Counted from the stretch's first letter, positions 1 to 11,179 are shown. The stretch: 64,000 bases of DNA from Ahaetulla prasina (GCF_028640845.1 NC_080540.1:257348958-257412957); one strand, 5' to 3'. Notes: generated by a model not told the origin, from the letters alone. Translations and numbers: made by a program.

Positions 1-320
1 TGATGGCTATAGCATCCTCTGTAGATCTATTTGTTTTGTGTGCAAAATGGTATTTATCAAATGTATGCAGAAGATCAGAAATGATGTGCTGACAGACCAA
101 TTTCTCAAAGCACTTCATGATGATAGGAGTGAGTGCCACTGATCTGTAATTGTTGTGTTTATTGATAGGGAACCTCTTTGGCAGCAGAACAATGGTGGAA
201 GCCTTCAACAAGATGGAAAAGTGGACTGGAATAAAGGCTGTTTGAAGATCCTGGTAAAGACTCCAGCCAACTGATCAGTACAGTCTTTAAGCACTCGCCA
301 GAGATACCATCAGGACTGGC
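1..320 (-). mobile_element. LINE reverse transcriptase fragment (Rex1/CR1-L3 type), cut by window edge
   Basis: Read on the minus strand, one frame gives an RT-like segment running from a FIPVHF-type block through N-N-Y-R-S-V-A-L-T to K-C-F-E-K-L-V and F-A-H-K-T-N-R-S-T-E-D-A. These are the finger and palm blocks of non-LTR RTs just upstream of the catalytic region. The spacing and wording (YRPVALT, MKCFEKLV, RSTEDA) fit the Rex1/L3-like LINEs that also occur at 10.0 and 51.0 kb. Stops and frame changes show it is dead. The rest of the element lies beyond the window edge. Confidence 0.6.
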
Positions 321-331
321 AGAAGAACTAT

Positions 332-353
332 TTGTGTGTGTGTGTGTGTGTGT
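332..353. repeat. (TG)n microsatellite
   Basis: About eleven TG units directly after the LINE fragment. The following 300 bases are AT-rich, with a weak LINE-tail-like stretch near 440-500. Confidence 0.9.
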
Positions 354-659
354 TTGCTTTGTTCTTTTTCATTGATATTTCATTGTTCCATTATTTTACT
401 TCTGTTTATATTCCTTTCATTTTCTTCCTTTTTATTATTATAAGTCACCTAAAGTAGCCCCACAATGAGTTAGGTGGGAAATCAATTTAACAAACAAATA
501 CATATAGAATATACATTGGTGGACATTACAGTAGTTGAGGAAAATAAGTTTTACTTAGAAATGTAGTATTACCAAACGATACTAGAGTAGATCAAAAAAA
601 TTGTAAAATATTGAGATTTGGCTTTTAAATTACTAAGATCATGAAATAATGCAAAATCT

Positions 660-700
660 CTCTCATAAATGTATTCTCTCTCTTTCTCTCTCTCTTTCTC
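660..700. repeat. (CT)n polypyrimidine microsatellite
   Basis: An interrupted CT/CTTT run immediately upstream of the telomere-like block. Confidence 0.85.
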
Positions 701-705
701 TGTTT

Positions 706-800
706 CTAACCCTAACCCTAACCCTAACTCTAACCCTAACCCTAACCCTAACCCTAACCCATCCCATCCCATCCCATCCCATCCCATCCTATCCTATCCT
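706..800. repeat. Interstitial telomere-like block (CCCTAA)n grading into (CCCAT)n
   Basis: About nine units of CCCTAA, one with the variant CTAACT, run from 706 to about 759. They change directly into five-base ATCCC units and then ATCCT units up to about 800. Low-complexity reading frames on both strands through this block (L-T repeats, G-L repeats) are artefacts of the repeat. This is an interstitial array and not a chromosome end, because ordinary interspersed repeats lie on both sides. Confidence 0.9.
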
Positions 801-1099
801 AGATATCTATTCTAGCTATCTATGTTTTAGACATATTTCAACAATTCTTAGGCTAAGGATATCACCCTATCATTTACAGCTATTGACCATGATAGTTGAT
901 GTCTTGATGACAGTTATAGGTCAGCAAAATTGCCAGATTGCCAGTTGTAATGCTTATTGACCAATAAGAGAAAAGAGCGGGAAATGGATAAAATAGATAC
1001 TGAACAGTTATTGTTATATTTCTGTTATTAGATAGTTGTCAAATCTATTCAGCATGTCTAAAGCTAAGTCTGGTTTTCAAGTCATGTACTGATAGCAAT

Positions 1100-1410
1100 G
1101 TTCCAATATTTGAGGAGTTGCCACAAAGAAGATGGAGTCAACCTGTTTCCAAAGCACCAGAAGGTAATGGATGGAAACTATTCAAGGAGAGAAGCAACCA
1201 AGAATTAAGGAAAAATTTCCTAACAATGGGAACAATTAATCAGTGGAATGGCTTGCCTTCAGAAGTTGCAAGTTTTCCACCACTGAAGGCTTTTAAGAAG
1301 AGACTGAACAGCCATTTGCCTGGAATGACATATAGGATCTCTTGCTTGAGCAGTGGGTTGGAGTAGAAGACCTCCAAGGTCCCTTCCAACTCTGCTATTC
1401 TGTTATAAAT
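1100..1410 (+). mobile_element. CR1 LINE 3' end (ORF2 C-terminus and 3' tail)
   Basis: The frame at 1118-1366 encodes the C-terminal part of a CR1 ORF2: a segment with R-K-N-F-L-T, W-N-G-L-P-S-E-V and L-K-A-F-K-K-R-L-N, matching the 'F-T-x-R..W-N-x-L-P-x-E-V..F-K-x-R-L' end of CR1 proteins. It is followed by the CR1 3' UTR wording 'gacctccaaggtcccttccaactctg' in two pieces and a final ATTCTGTTA, close to the CR1 octamer tail. It is 5'-truncated, so the RT domain is missing. Confidence 0.75.
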
Positions 1411-1454
1411 TTAAAGTGGCAAATATCTTTCCTTAGTCAACTGATGGCTAGATA

Positions 1455-1612
1455 ACAACAATAACAACAACAACAACAGATTTGGGACCTTGAAAATCTT
1501 CTAGTCCAACACCCTGCTCAGGAAGGAAACCCTATATTATTTCAGATAAATGGTTGTTCAATTTGTTCTTAAAAACTTTCAGTGTTGGAACACCCACACC
1601 TTCTTACATTCA
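1455..1612 (-). mobile_element. CR1 LINE 3' end, opposite orientation
   Basis: Starts with an (AAC)n tail at about 1456-1480, followed by the reverse complement of the CR1 3' end: 'ccttgaaaatcttctagtcc', 'aaccctatattatttcag', 'agtgttggaacacccacacc'. The same sequence class is found at 36.4 kb. Together with the CR1 end at 1100-1410 it forms a tail-to-tail pair. Confidence 0.7.
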
Positions 1613-1724
1613 AACACTCAAAGAGCCATTGGATCCATTTCCCACAGAAAAGAAAACACCAGAAGCCACAAAACCTGGGTCGACATGGCCAACTTCACAT
1701 CACTCACTCCCACCCAGTCACATG

Positions 1725-2035
1725 ACTGTCTTTCTCTGTCTATCTCTGTCTGTGTCACTTGTCTCTCTCTTTCCCTCTCTCTCTATATGTCTCTCTTTCC
1801 CTCCCTCTCTATCTATCTCTGTCACTTTCTCGCTCTCTCGCTCGCTCGCTTTTCCTCTTTCCCCCCACTCTTTCCCTCCTTCTTTCTCTTTCTCCCCCCC
1901 TCTCTCTTTCTGTCTCCCTCTCTCCCTATCTCTTTCCTCCCCTCTCCCTCTTTCCCCCTGTGTGTGTGTGTCTCTCTCTCTGTGTGTGTCTTTGTCTTTG
2001 TCTCCCTGTCTGTCTTTCTCTGTGTGTGTGTGTCC
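1725..2035. repeat. Long polypyrimidine tract with CT and GT runs
   Basis: About 310 bases almost purely C/T on the plus strand, with GTGTGT runs at about 1960-2030. All overlapping frames here (S/L-rich on plus, R/E/K-rich on minus) are low-complexity artefacts. The tract could be H-DNA forming. Confidence 0.9.
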
Positions 2036-2520
2036 CCTGGGCGGGGGGAGAAGGAACCCCTGAACTGGTGCTGGGTGGTGGGAATCTGATGTCCGGAGGC
2101 CAATGAGCCCAGGAGCAGCTTGCCAATGATCAGTTGGTTGGCTGAGAGGCTGAGCATCACAACACTGGCACCTCTGCATCAAAATCAACTGACATCTGGG
2201 AGGCAAGAGTGAGCCGATGAAGATGCTGTGCATCGTAATGGGCTCCAGAAGGAGGGGACCCAGTCTCCCCCACTGTGAAGCACACTAAATTTCACTGTGC
2301 TGCGCAAGGTGCTGCAATAGCAGCAGACAGGCCATGGAGTCAGCAACAGAAAATACAACATGTCAAAGGCAGAATGCTGTTTTGGCAAGTGCAGGTGCGC
2401 TTCACTCCCGCACTAAGGCCGTGACAGGGTGGCAGAGGGATGAAAGAGCCGCATGCGACTCTGGAGCCGTGGGTTGCCAACAACCAGCCTAGGGAATGAA
2501 AGGACAGATTTTACAGTTAG
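2036..2520. other. GC-richer segment, unrecognised, possibly a MITE relic
   Basis: Distinctly less AT-rich than its surroundings. 'gccaatgatcagttggttggc' near 2125 resembles the 'cccaatgatcagctggctggc' stretch in the hAT-like element at 14.5 kb, so part of it may be a related MITE. No clear ends or target duplication. Frames here have no family resemblance I can name. Confidence 0.3.
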
Positions 2521-3570
2521 TCTGTGGCAGGTTGGGAAATAAAAGTATATTTGAATGAAACATGCTGGATATGATTGCAAGAAAAGTGTATGTATCTATG
2601 AAATTAGGGAGCTGAAGTAATGCTTAGATCAAACTTCCCCTCCAAGTTTATTGTGACTATTATTCCCAGAATTCTCAGGCAGTATGACTGGAAGGATACT
2701 CCATTCTATGGATACATCTTCATTCTATCACTTTCTTTTTTCCAAAACCTGTTCTCCCACCATGTTTTCCTTACTTACATCAGCTAATTTTTACCAATTC
2801 AAGGTATTCTGAGAAAGGAATACTGAACAGTGTATGTTCTTCTTGGATTTTCATTTTTATTTTTGTCATTCTGGACTGAGTATACTAGTTTTTAGCTGAA
2901 ATCTTGTTGGCATTATGATCTAGGCTCATTATTATGAGGAATAATATGTTCTGTTGGGAAATTAATGGTTCCCAATATTATCCTACACAATGTGGCAGAA
3001 ATAGGACCATTTGATTTTAACATTTCTGTACAGTATATAAATAAGTGTACAGTATATATATAAATGTACAGTAGGCTCAAGGTAAAGTATTTTGTTCTAT
3101 TCTATGCTTTTCTAGAAGTGGACAGCACAGTGGGAAGTCAAAACAACATCTGAGAAGAAGACATTGATAAACTGTTTCCATACTTATGCCAGGAAAATGA
3201 CTTAGATGTGTCCATGTGGCTGCTAGGAGTGATTTTTTTCTGAAGAGTATCTTAAATATTTAATTATGTATTTTGTACTTTCAATTTGCAGAGCTGTATC
3301 TTCATTCATTAAAACATTTTTATGTGTGCTGCTAATTTCTTGTTCACTTTCAAAAATACAATTTGGTTAATACAACTTCTCATTTTCTGATGGCCAAGGA
3401 AATGGTCTTTTGTGTTATGGATTTACTATGTAGCCCATGGAGACAGATATTTGTGAGAATGAAAGACAGTCAAACTTTAGAAATGAACTCTAGCAATTCC
3501 ACAAAGAGAGTTATTATGTGTTATTTTCAAAAGACATAGTTACACAAGAACTAATCTCAACAGAGAATCC
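2521..3570. other. AT-rich sequence with no recognised feature
   Basis: No coding, repeat or structural signal found apart from a short 'taaatgtacagtatatata' repeat near 3035-3070. Confidence 0.5.
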
Positions 3571-3584
3571 AGGTTATGGAAACA

Positions 3585-3608
3585 TTAACCTCTCTCTCTC
3601 TCTCTGTC
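3585..3608. repeat. (CT)n microsatellite
   Basis: Short CTCTCT run. The following 230 bases up to 3835 look moderately complex but match no family I recognise. Confidence 0.8.
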
Positions 3609-4055
3609 TGGGGGTCAACGAGGGAAACGAGAGATAGAAAGAGCACCAAGCGAACAAATAAAAGATACACCAGGCAAAGGAGCATTTCTGGACCTTGGAA
3701 AGATAATTTGCAGGGGGGTGGTCAGAATAAGGGACTATAATAGGAAACAGAAAGTTAAAAGAGTAACTTGCAGTAGTACTGATAACATTGCAGATGGTCA
3801 GTCTCATTAATGAGCTACAGATTTGCAGGAAATGTACTGCATCAGGGCACAGCATTACAATATGATTTGTGGTCCTAGTTTAATTACAATACAGACTCTA
3901 ATTAATTGTTTCCTTTATCTTCTCAAATTAGAAACTTTGATGCCAGCCTGGCTCAGATCCTTGCCAGGTACTCTTTCACTTCTCTTTTTATACCGTAATA
4001 CATATAGTACCTATACTTGCATTGTGTGTGATTAATAATTAATAGACTGAATAAC

Positions 4056-4388
4056 AGGTAAAAGGTAAAGGTAAAGGTTCCCCTCGCACATACGTGCTAG
4101 TTGTTGCCGACTCTAGGGGGCGGTGCTCATCTCCGTTTCAAAGCTGAAGAGCCAGCGCTGTCCAAAGACGTCTCCATGGTCATGTGGTCGGCATGACTCA
4201 ACGCCAAAGGCGCACGGAACGCTGTTACCTTCCCACCAGAAGTGGTCCCTATTTTTTCTACTTGCATTTTTAGGTGCTTTCGAAACTGCTAGGTTGGCAG
4301 AAGCTGGGACAAGTAACGGGAGCTCACCCCGTTACATGGCAGCACTAGGGATTCGAACCGCTGAGCTGCCGACCTTTCGATCGACAAG
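4056..4388 (-). mobile_element. Sauria-type tRNA SINE, 5'-truncated
   Basis: The plus-strand start shows GGTAAA/GGTAAAG repeats, which are the (ACCTTT)n tail on the minus strand. The body carries the Sauria SINE signature: AGAGTCGGCAACAACTAGCAC close to the 3' end, then 'cctttggcgttgagtcatgc'. The 5' tRNA-related head contains a box-B-like GGTTCGAATC at 4350-4359 (minus). The head is cut at about 4388, so the A box is missing. The 3' part of this SINE family is known to derive from BovB LINEs, and BovB copies are present at 40.6-46.2 kb and 60.3 kb. Confidence 0.85.
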
Positions 4389-4629
4389 TACTGTTATTCA
4401 AATAGGTACTGATATCCAAATAGATACACAAATGCATTGCAAAAGACATGTACAAGGTTCTCTTCTCATGTTATTGGATGCATGGGCCTGATTCACATAT
4501 TAGCTAATGAGATCTGAAGAGCATTTTTTTTTGTTTGCAGTCAATTTAAAACCAATAGAATTTCTGCAAAAAAAATATTGATTTAATCTGGATAGTGTTT
4601 TTATTGTTTTAAAATTATTTAGTATTTTA

Positions 4630-4735
4630 ATTGCAAAGCATTTTTTGAATGTAAGCCACCCAGAGTCATCAGCTGAGATGGGTGGCTCTAGAAACTGATT
4701 GACTGAATAAATCAATAAATGAACAAATAAATATA
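4630..4735 (+). mobile_element. LINE 3'-end-like fragment
   Basis: 'gtaagccacccagagtcatc' followed by a short hairpin-like 'gagatgggtggct' and an (AATAAATC)-type tail. This arrangement is typical of 3' ends of CR1/L2-group LINEs. No coding part remains. Confidence 0.45.
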
Positions 4736-4904
4736 TCAGGATATAAGCATTCTCCCATGAGTATATAATCACTTTTTTCACAACAATCCAGAATTGGAAT
4801 ATCTAAAGCTCTTCATCAGTCGACAGTTTCCAAATTTGAACAATTTAACATATTAGTGTTAAAAACAGTTTAACAAAATGTTTGTATTTTTAATCCTTAT
4901 ACAT

Positions 4905-5039
4905 CAGGGGTCTCCAAACTTGGTCCCTTTAAGACTTGTGGACTTCAACTCCCAGAGTCCCTCAGCCAGCAAAGCTAGCTGAGGAACTCTGGGAGTTGAA
5001 GTCCACAAGTCTTAAAGAGACCAAGGTTGGAGACCCCTG
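4905..5039. mobile_element. Palindromic hAT-type MITE (CAGGGGTCTCCAA family), copy 1
   Basis: A 135-bp near-perfect palindrome beginning CAGGGGTCTCCAA and ending TTGGAGACCCCTG, with a central CAGCCAGCAAAGCTAGCTGAG. It is flanked by 8-bp direct repeats ttatacat (4897-4904) and ttatacac (5040-5047), 7 of 8 identical. CAGGGG termini with 8-bp target duplications indicate hAT transposase mobilisation. Confidence 0.85.
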
Positions 5040-5339
5040 TTATACACCTTCCAAGAACCATAGGGATAAAGTTATTAAGAATTGGTTCAGAGAGCTTTAA
5101 AAATGCAAATGCAGCTCCTATAATCAATATCCCTCCCTCCCTCCGTCTCTCTCTCTCTCTGACCAAAATATTCCAAAAGTACAAAGCATATTCCCATCAT
5201 CAATTCTATCCGTTGCTCCTTGCTCCTTACTTCAGTGGCCTTGCAAAAGTCAGACACAGCAGTCTGCATTTTCCTTTGACTCTGCTTGATTTCTCTTGCA
5301 TCACTTTCTTGCTGGCCCTGATCCAAATACAAATTGGTG

Positions 5340-5660
5340 GCTGGTTGACTCTTCTACTCTATGGAGTTCTTGCTGCCCTCTGAGCGTGATTGATTGCTTG
5401 CAGATATTTCATTATCTGAGTGCCAGTGAGTGTGGTGTTTGCTCCCTGTTTATATACAATAACTTACCCCGCCAATGTTGGTGGGAATGTGGTTCTCCTA
5501 GATAGTTCTTAGATTAAGGTATTGTTTTTTGTTTGGTGTTAATTCTGGTTTATCTGGGTGTTGGCTGCTGGAAAGGATATGTTCTGATGTTTTTGTTGCC
5601 TCTTTTGAATGGTGTGTAAATCTGGCTTATCTCTATGTGTTTAAAACAGGGAACAAAGGA
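5340..5660 (-). mobile_element. Penelope-like element 3' tail relic
   Basis: 'tgcttgcagatatttcattatc' and 'tgtttatatacaataacttacc' match, in reverse, the tail type seen at 28.56-28.72 kb (GAAATGTCTGCAAG). It is a diverged non-coding tail. The hammerhead-like core is no longer recognisable as complete. Confidence 0.4.
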
Positions 5661-6017
5661 GTCAGAGCTTGCAATCTGGGGTTTATGTAACAACCCCAAA
5701 CTAATTCTCTATTTGAACCCCTCCTCCAGACTGGGATGTTTGCTGTCCAACACCTTTAAATGTAATATTCAATCCCTTCTAGTTTAGGGTCCAAAAGCAC
5801 TTAACAAGCATTTTCAAAAGTGATTAGAAAAGGAAGTATGCAAACGAAGTGTTATTTCAAAGGCATGATTGCAGTTTGAGCAAGATAGCTATTTCCTTGT
5901 CTCCCAAAGTGCTAAACCTGCTGGAGACTGCTATTTTGTGATCTCTTCATGGGCAATTTGTGTGCAATTATCAAAGCGCTGTCTCTTCTGTCTGCTGAGG
6001 TCGTTGGCTCAGTTTTT

Positions 6018-6305
6018 CAGAACCAACTAATTCCCTCAACACTGTCAGACTATTTACTGAATCTGCACTACTATTAATCGTTTCATAGTTCCCATCACCA
6101 ATCTCTTTCCACTTATGACTGTATGACTATAACTTGTTGCTGGCAATCCTTATGATTTATATTGATATATTGATCATCAATTGTGTTGTAAATGTTGTAC
6201 CTTGATGAACGTATCTTTTCTTTTATGTACACTGAGAGCATATGCACCAAGACAAATTCCTTGTGTGTCCAATCACACTTGGCCAATAAAAAAAATTCTA
6301 TTCAT
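6018..6305 (+). mobile_element. Snake1-type CR1/L3 LINE 3' end
   Basis: Contains the diagnostic 3' UTR ('cactatttactgaatctgc'-like, 'catatgcaccaagacaaatt', 'gtgtccaatcacacttgg') and ends CCAATAAAAAAAATTCTATTC, a minimal (ATTCT) tail. It is 5'-truncated and has only the last bases of ORF2. The same 3' end occurs at 10.9, 28.9 and 52.1 kb. Confidence 0.8.
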
Positions 6306-6375
6306 CTTTGTCATTTCTTCCTTGAAAATCTCACAACTCCACACATTTAATAGCATTTCCCAATCCTTCACTAGT

Positions 6376-6376
6376 T

Positions 6377-6465
<89 letters not shown>

Positions 6466-6665
6466 AATTTTTAAATTTTATTTTATCAAGCACGTATTAG
6501 ATAACAGATATAGGTATAAACATGGTTATTAATATATAAAATGGATACTAATAAATGGGGATAGTAGGACAGGACAGTAGGCACACTGGTGCACTTATAC
6601 ACGCCCCTTACAGACTTCTTAGGAATGGGGTGAGGTCAACAGGAAGGGTCCTGGTTTTGTCTTCT
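6376..6665 (-). mobile_element. LINE 3' end with (AAAT)n tail, 22-unit microsatellite
   Basis: (TTTA)n at 6376-6462, followed by the reverse complement of the 3' end of the LINE seen at 19.4-20.3 kb: 'aggcacactggtgcacttat', 'acgccccttacagacttctt', 'aggaatggggtgaggtcaac'. The L/I/Y/F-rich frame through the repeat is an artefact. Confidence 0.7.
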
Positions 6666-8550
6666 TTGCAAGTCATAGCCTGAGTGGTAGAAATCTCTTC
6701 ATTTAATCCCACAATCTCCTAGCCTTATTTCCCTCTGTTTATCTTTATATCCAAAGTCTACTTACTATATCTTCTAATTCAGAGCATCCAAATTACTGTT
6801 AAAATTAGTTACTTGCTTCTCATGCAAATAGCTACTGTTTGTAACTTTCTGGGTTATATGTTCTTTGCATAAATTTTAAAACAGAGTAATGAAGTATTAT
6901 TTTTCTTTTGCTCTGCATATTGGTACATGCTTTCTATTTGTTAATTCTGCCTTTCAAAACAGTGAATAGATTAGCCTTATTGTGAATGTTGCTTGAATTT
7001 TGCTGCATTCGGAAATCTGGTAAAAATGGGGTGATCTTTTCAGTGTAAATATAGACCTTACATATTGGGGGAGATAGTATATGTCAGAGTTTGCATATAT
7101 TCAAATCAATGTATGTAGAATTCTTTCATTTCTCTATAACATGATAATGTTGAAAACAAATATGTTAAGGTGCATATTTCATTCTACTTTAATGAATTTT
7201 AAATTGTATTCAATATGTTGACTGAACAGAACTCATACCTTAAGAAGTCAATTCTTCACTTGAATATATCAAAAATTCACTCTGGAATTATTTACCTAGT
7301 ATAACTACATGAAGTGATGTAAAGCAAAAATAACTGAGTTTGAAATGTTAGGAGACAAAGCTTTCTTAAATGCAAGCAAATATCCATTTATGGATTGTTT
7401 TGGATTTATATCCCAACTTTCTGCATATAGTATTCCAGATGGTTAACAATGATATTAAACAGAGTGGAAATAGTGGAAACGGTATTTAAAGAATAGGAGA
7501 ATAGAGCTGACTTGAATTAACCGGTGCCAATTTCATTTCTGTGCAGCAATTATGTTTTATTTTGAGTTCAAGATAAACAATCTTAATAAAAAGTTTATTT
7601 GACTTATAAAGATCACCTTCATAAATTGTGAATTTCTTTAAGCTTTTTACTGTTAACCTGTAGAATTTTCCAAAGATTTATCTGACAGCAATGTTGAACC
7701 AGGTCTGTACATCCTCCATAATTTTTTGCTGGGTATTTTTCTTTCTCATTCATCATTTCTTTCACAATCTCATTTGGCACCTTTCTTCTTTTTAGCATTG
7801 CTGTGCTTAGGATATTAGCTTTTCAACAATGTTACCAATGACTTTGGAAGAGCTTCTGAGGATCTTAGAAATAAGGAAATATTATTTTTGTCACAATAAG
7901 GTATAAATTTGATATTGCTAGTCTTGAAAATGCTCCCTGGGAAAAATTGTTCAATCTCCTTTGAATTATTTTTGCCAGAATAAAGGCAATGCAATGTGGA
8001 TACAATATTTATGCTTCTATTTGGAATGATTCTCAAATATTTATTTATTGCCTAAGCCACCCGATTTACAGATGGACTCCTGAGAAAGTGCAATAAACCA
8101 ACATAAAGATAACCATAATGTAGAAATAATGCAAACATAATCTTGAAAACTGGCAAACCATATTCTTTACTAACATGAATATATGACACATATTGACAAC
8201 AAGGTCTTAAGTAAATCCCCTTCTCAACAACTTGGTTTTTTATGGTCAAAAACAGCACTCAGTATCAAAAAGTTTATTAATAACCAATATAAAGCTCCCA
8301 CTGGCTTATAGACAGTTTGCTGCATTTTAGATCAATCACAGATTCTAAGTATTTTTCAAAGGCAACTCCATGTAAAGTATAATGTAAATGTCCAAACAGA
8401 AAGTTCAAGGGCCTTTTCAGAAAAAATGGCAGCTACCATATTATTCACAGAAAGGAAAAATTCTCCCAAGTCATCATCTCCACGTAGGTTTTAACATAAT
8501 GCTAATGAAATCTGATCTGAGCATGGAGAACAAACAAAGGTGGGTCAGTT
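6666..8550. other. AT-rich unique sequence, nothing recognised
   Basis: Short frames at 7815-8258 on the minus strand have no family resemblance and no codon bias. I see no repeat ends or RNA gene. Confidence 0.5.
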
Positions 8551-8556
8551 CAAGAT

Positions 8557-8939
8557 CCGTGATGGTGAACCACAGGTGGCATGCAGATCCATATCGGTGG
8601 GCATGCAAGCATTGCCTTAGCTCAGCCAACTGATTTTCGGGCCTTCCGCGCCCACCAGAAGTCAGCAATGGGCTGTTTCCACCTCTGGAGGGCCTCTGGG
8701 GTGGGGAAGGCTGTTTTTGCCCTCCCCAGGCTCCAAGAAAGCCTCTGGAGCCTGGGGAGAGTGAAAAATGGGCCTACTGCTATTGCATGTCAAAAACGGG
8801 GGCCGCACGGGGGGTGGGATCACATATGCATGTGCAGAGGAGCGGGACACATTGAATTGTGGGTGTGGCCATGCATGTGTGTGACCCCCCCCCGCCCCCC
8901 ACTTTTGGCACACGATGGCAAAAAGGTTAGCCATCACTG
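8557..8939. mobile_element. GC-rich hAT-like MITE (GTGATGGTGAACC ends)
   Basis: Begins GTGATGGTGAACC and ends GGTTAGCCATCACTG, an imperfect terminal inverted repeat. The GC-rich interior contains CTGATTTTCGGGCCTTCCG and GGCACACGATGGC. A related copy is at 14.5-15.0 kb. No matching 8-bp direct repeats are visible, so the insertion is old. Frames through it on both strands are not coding. Confidence 0.65.
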
Positions 8940-9529
8940 CCATAGACCATTTAAGTGATTTCACCATCAATATATGCAGAGTAAAAAGGCATTCAAAAAG
9001 GCTTACATAAGTTATAAACAAAAGCCTTTAATGGCACACAAGTGACTTTCTCCTAACATTAATTATCATATCAATATCTTATCAAGGTGAAGAAGAATAA
9101 GTCTACCATGGGAAACTGGCAGGTATTGATACAATCTGTCATAAATCTGACAAGATTTCACATCTGGGCTTCACTTTTCTTGGGTTTTAACAATTTGAGC
9201 TTTTATAGTACATTCTCACATCAAGTATGTGTATTGGTATGGGAAGTGCATTATAAAGTCCTATATGAAAACCATAGTAAGCATTGTAAACCTCTGCAAC
9301 AGAGCTAGTGGAGTTTGAAAAATAGCTCTCAGTCTTGGTATCAGAAACAGAACTGATAAGATCTCTGAAAGTCACAAAGCTCCAGGCATTGACTAAGTTA
9401 CACTATATCAGAAACAGTAAAATCCCAACTGACAAATACCAGCATTTGCTTCCTTATTTATATATATATCAACCAAGATGATCTTATATCAAAGCTTTGG
9501 CGATACTTCTCTTCATGTGTGTGAGGACA

Positions 9530-9800
9530 ACAAGATATGGCTAATTATAGACTTCATCTACTGAAGAAGACCAGTAAACTATTTGCCAAGCTTAAAAATT
9601 TTCAAAATTGGGTTGAAGCCAAGGAAATTATTGGAGATGAACAAACTGGCTTTAAGAAGCGCTGGTTAACTTGTTTTCCACTGCCTTATGCAGAAACAAA
9701 ATGGAAATCTCCCTTGTCCATGTTTTTCTGGATTTTAAGTTTGTTTTTGATTCCATCTCCAGAAGTATTTATGAGAAAAACTCTACAGTACATGGACTGA
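9530..9800 (+). pseudogene. Degraded LINE RT relic (R4/Dong-like)
   Basis: The frame starting at 9537 gives L-K-N-F-Q-N-W-V-E-A-K-E-I-I-G-D-E-Q-T-G-F-K. This resembles the 'L-x-x-W-x-E-x-x-I-I-x-x-E-Q-A-G-F-R' block of R4-type LINE RTs. In another frame the following bases give V-F-L-D-F-K-F-V-F-D-S-I-S, an echo of the F-x-D-x-K-x-A-F-D-S palm motif. It is frameshifted and short, and the family assignment is tentative. Confidence 0.5.
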
Positions 9801-10039
9801 TAATTGTTTTTTTCAAAATTTAGCACATGAAAGCAACTACTTGGAAGGATTAACCGTTATTGTCAAATAGCCCTTAATAAGTGATAACTTAAAGAAAAGG
9901 GACAAAGGCTTTGTCTTGCACTCTGAACTATCATTTTGCAACTCTGTGCAAATAACTTGTTTGGTACTTCCTGTGTCAAATAATATTTTGTAGTACTATG
10001 AATACTGTTAAATGCCTAATTATGAAAGAGTTCTGCATG

Positions 10040-10938
10040 GAGCAGAAGATCATTATATTAAACACATTTTAGCCTTGTGGTGCGACTGTAACAATCTGGA
10101 ACTGAACACACTCAAAACTGTAGAAATGATGGTAGACTTTAGGAGAAACCCTTCCATACTTCCACCTCTCACAATACTTGACAACACAGTATCAACAATA
10201 GAAACCTTTCTAGGTTCTATCATATCACAAGATCTAAAATGGACAATTAACATCAAAAACATCATCAAAAAAGGACTGTTCTTTCTGCGCCAACTCAGAG
10301 AGCTCAGACTGCCCAAGGAGCTACTGATCCAATTCTACAGAGGAATTACTGAGTCTGTCATTTGCACCTCTATAACTGTCTGGTTTGGTTCTGCAACCCA
10401 ACAAGAAAGACACAGACTTCAGAGGATAATTAGAACTGCAGAAAAAAATAATTTCTACCAACCTGCCTTCCATTGAGGACCTGTATACTGCACGAATCAA
10501 GAAGAGGGCTGTGAAAATATTTACAGATCCCTCACATCCTGGACATAAACTGTTTCAACTCCTACCATCAAAATGACGCTATAGAGCATTGCACAACAGA
10601 ACAACTAGACACAAGAACAGTTTTTTCCCGAATGCCATCACTCTGCTAAACAAATAATTTCCTCAACACTGTCAAACTATTTACTAAATCTACACTACTA
10701 TTAATCTTCTTATCGTTTTCATCACCAGTCTCTTTCCACTTATGACTGTATGATTATAACTTTTTGTTCCTATCATTAAGGGTTAAATTGCAACCTATGA
10801 CCATCATTTGTGTTGTAAATGTTGTACCTTTGATGAAGGTTTTTTTTTCTTTTATGTACACTGAGAGCATATGCACCAAAACAAATTCCTTGTATGTCCA
10901 ATCACACTTGGTCAATAAACTCTATTCTATTCTATTTT
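10040..10938 (+). mobile_element. Snake1-type CR1/L3 LINE, 5'-truncated
   Basis: The frame at 10012-10476 encodes the thumb and C-terminal part of the RT protein: L-E-L-N-T-L-K-T, V-D-F-R-R-N-P, F-L-G-S-I-I-S-Q-D-L-K-W, L-L-I-Q-F-Y-R-G and V-W-F-G-S-A-T. Further C-terminal sequence continues in other frames to about 10650. The 3' UTR ends TCCAATCACACTTGG then (CTATT)n near 10919-10938. Compared with the copy at 51.0 kb there is a deletion after V-E-T-F. All upstream RT palm motifs are missing. Confidence 0.85.
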
Positions 10939-11034
10939 TTATCCCGTCCTTTTTCCAAGCATGCATACATTACTTTCCCACCTATTTCTAGTTTGAACTC
11001 ACCACTACAAGTTTTTTTTATGGCACCAGTGGCC

Positions 11035-11102
11035 CTACATTGTTATTTTATTTGGCTGTAAACCGCCCTGAGTCCTTCGGGAGAAGGGCGGTATACAAAT
11101 TA

Positions 11103-11177
<75 letters not shown>
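11035..11177 (+). mobile_element. L2 LINE 3' end with (AAT)n tail
   Basis: 'ctgtaaaccgccctgagtcc' followed by 'gggagaagggcggtatacaa' forms the stem-loop 3' end of squamate L2. The tail is about 22 units of AAT from 11104 to 11174. The Asn-rich frame is a repeat artefact. Confidence 0.8.

Positions 11178-11179
<2 letters not shown>

Noticed and set aside
706..800. A chromosome end
   Set aside because: Ordinary interspersed repeats continue on both sides and the array is under 100 bases long.
1550..2233. Long frames on both strands (serine/leucine-rich and arginine/glutamate-rich)
   Set aside because: They are translations of the polypyrimidine tract and have no domain.
4340..4388. A tRNA gene at the box-B-like sequence
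   Set aside because: It is the 5' head of a SINE; the A box and cloverleaf are missing.
6181..6474. 97-codon frame ending in a repeated L-F-I-Y pattern
   Set aside because: Runs through a LINE tail and the (TTTA)n repeat.
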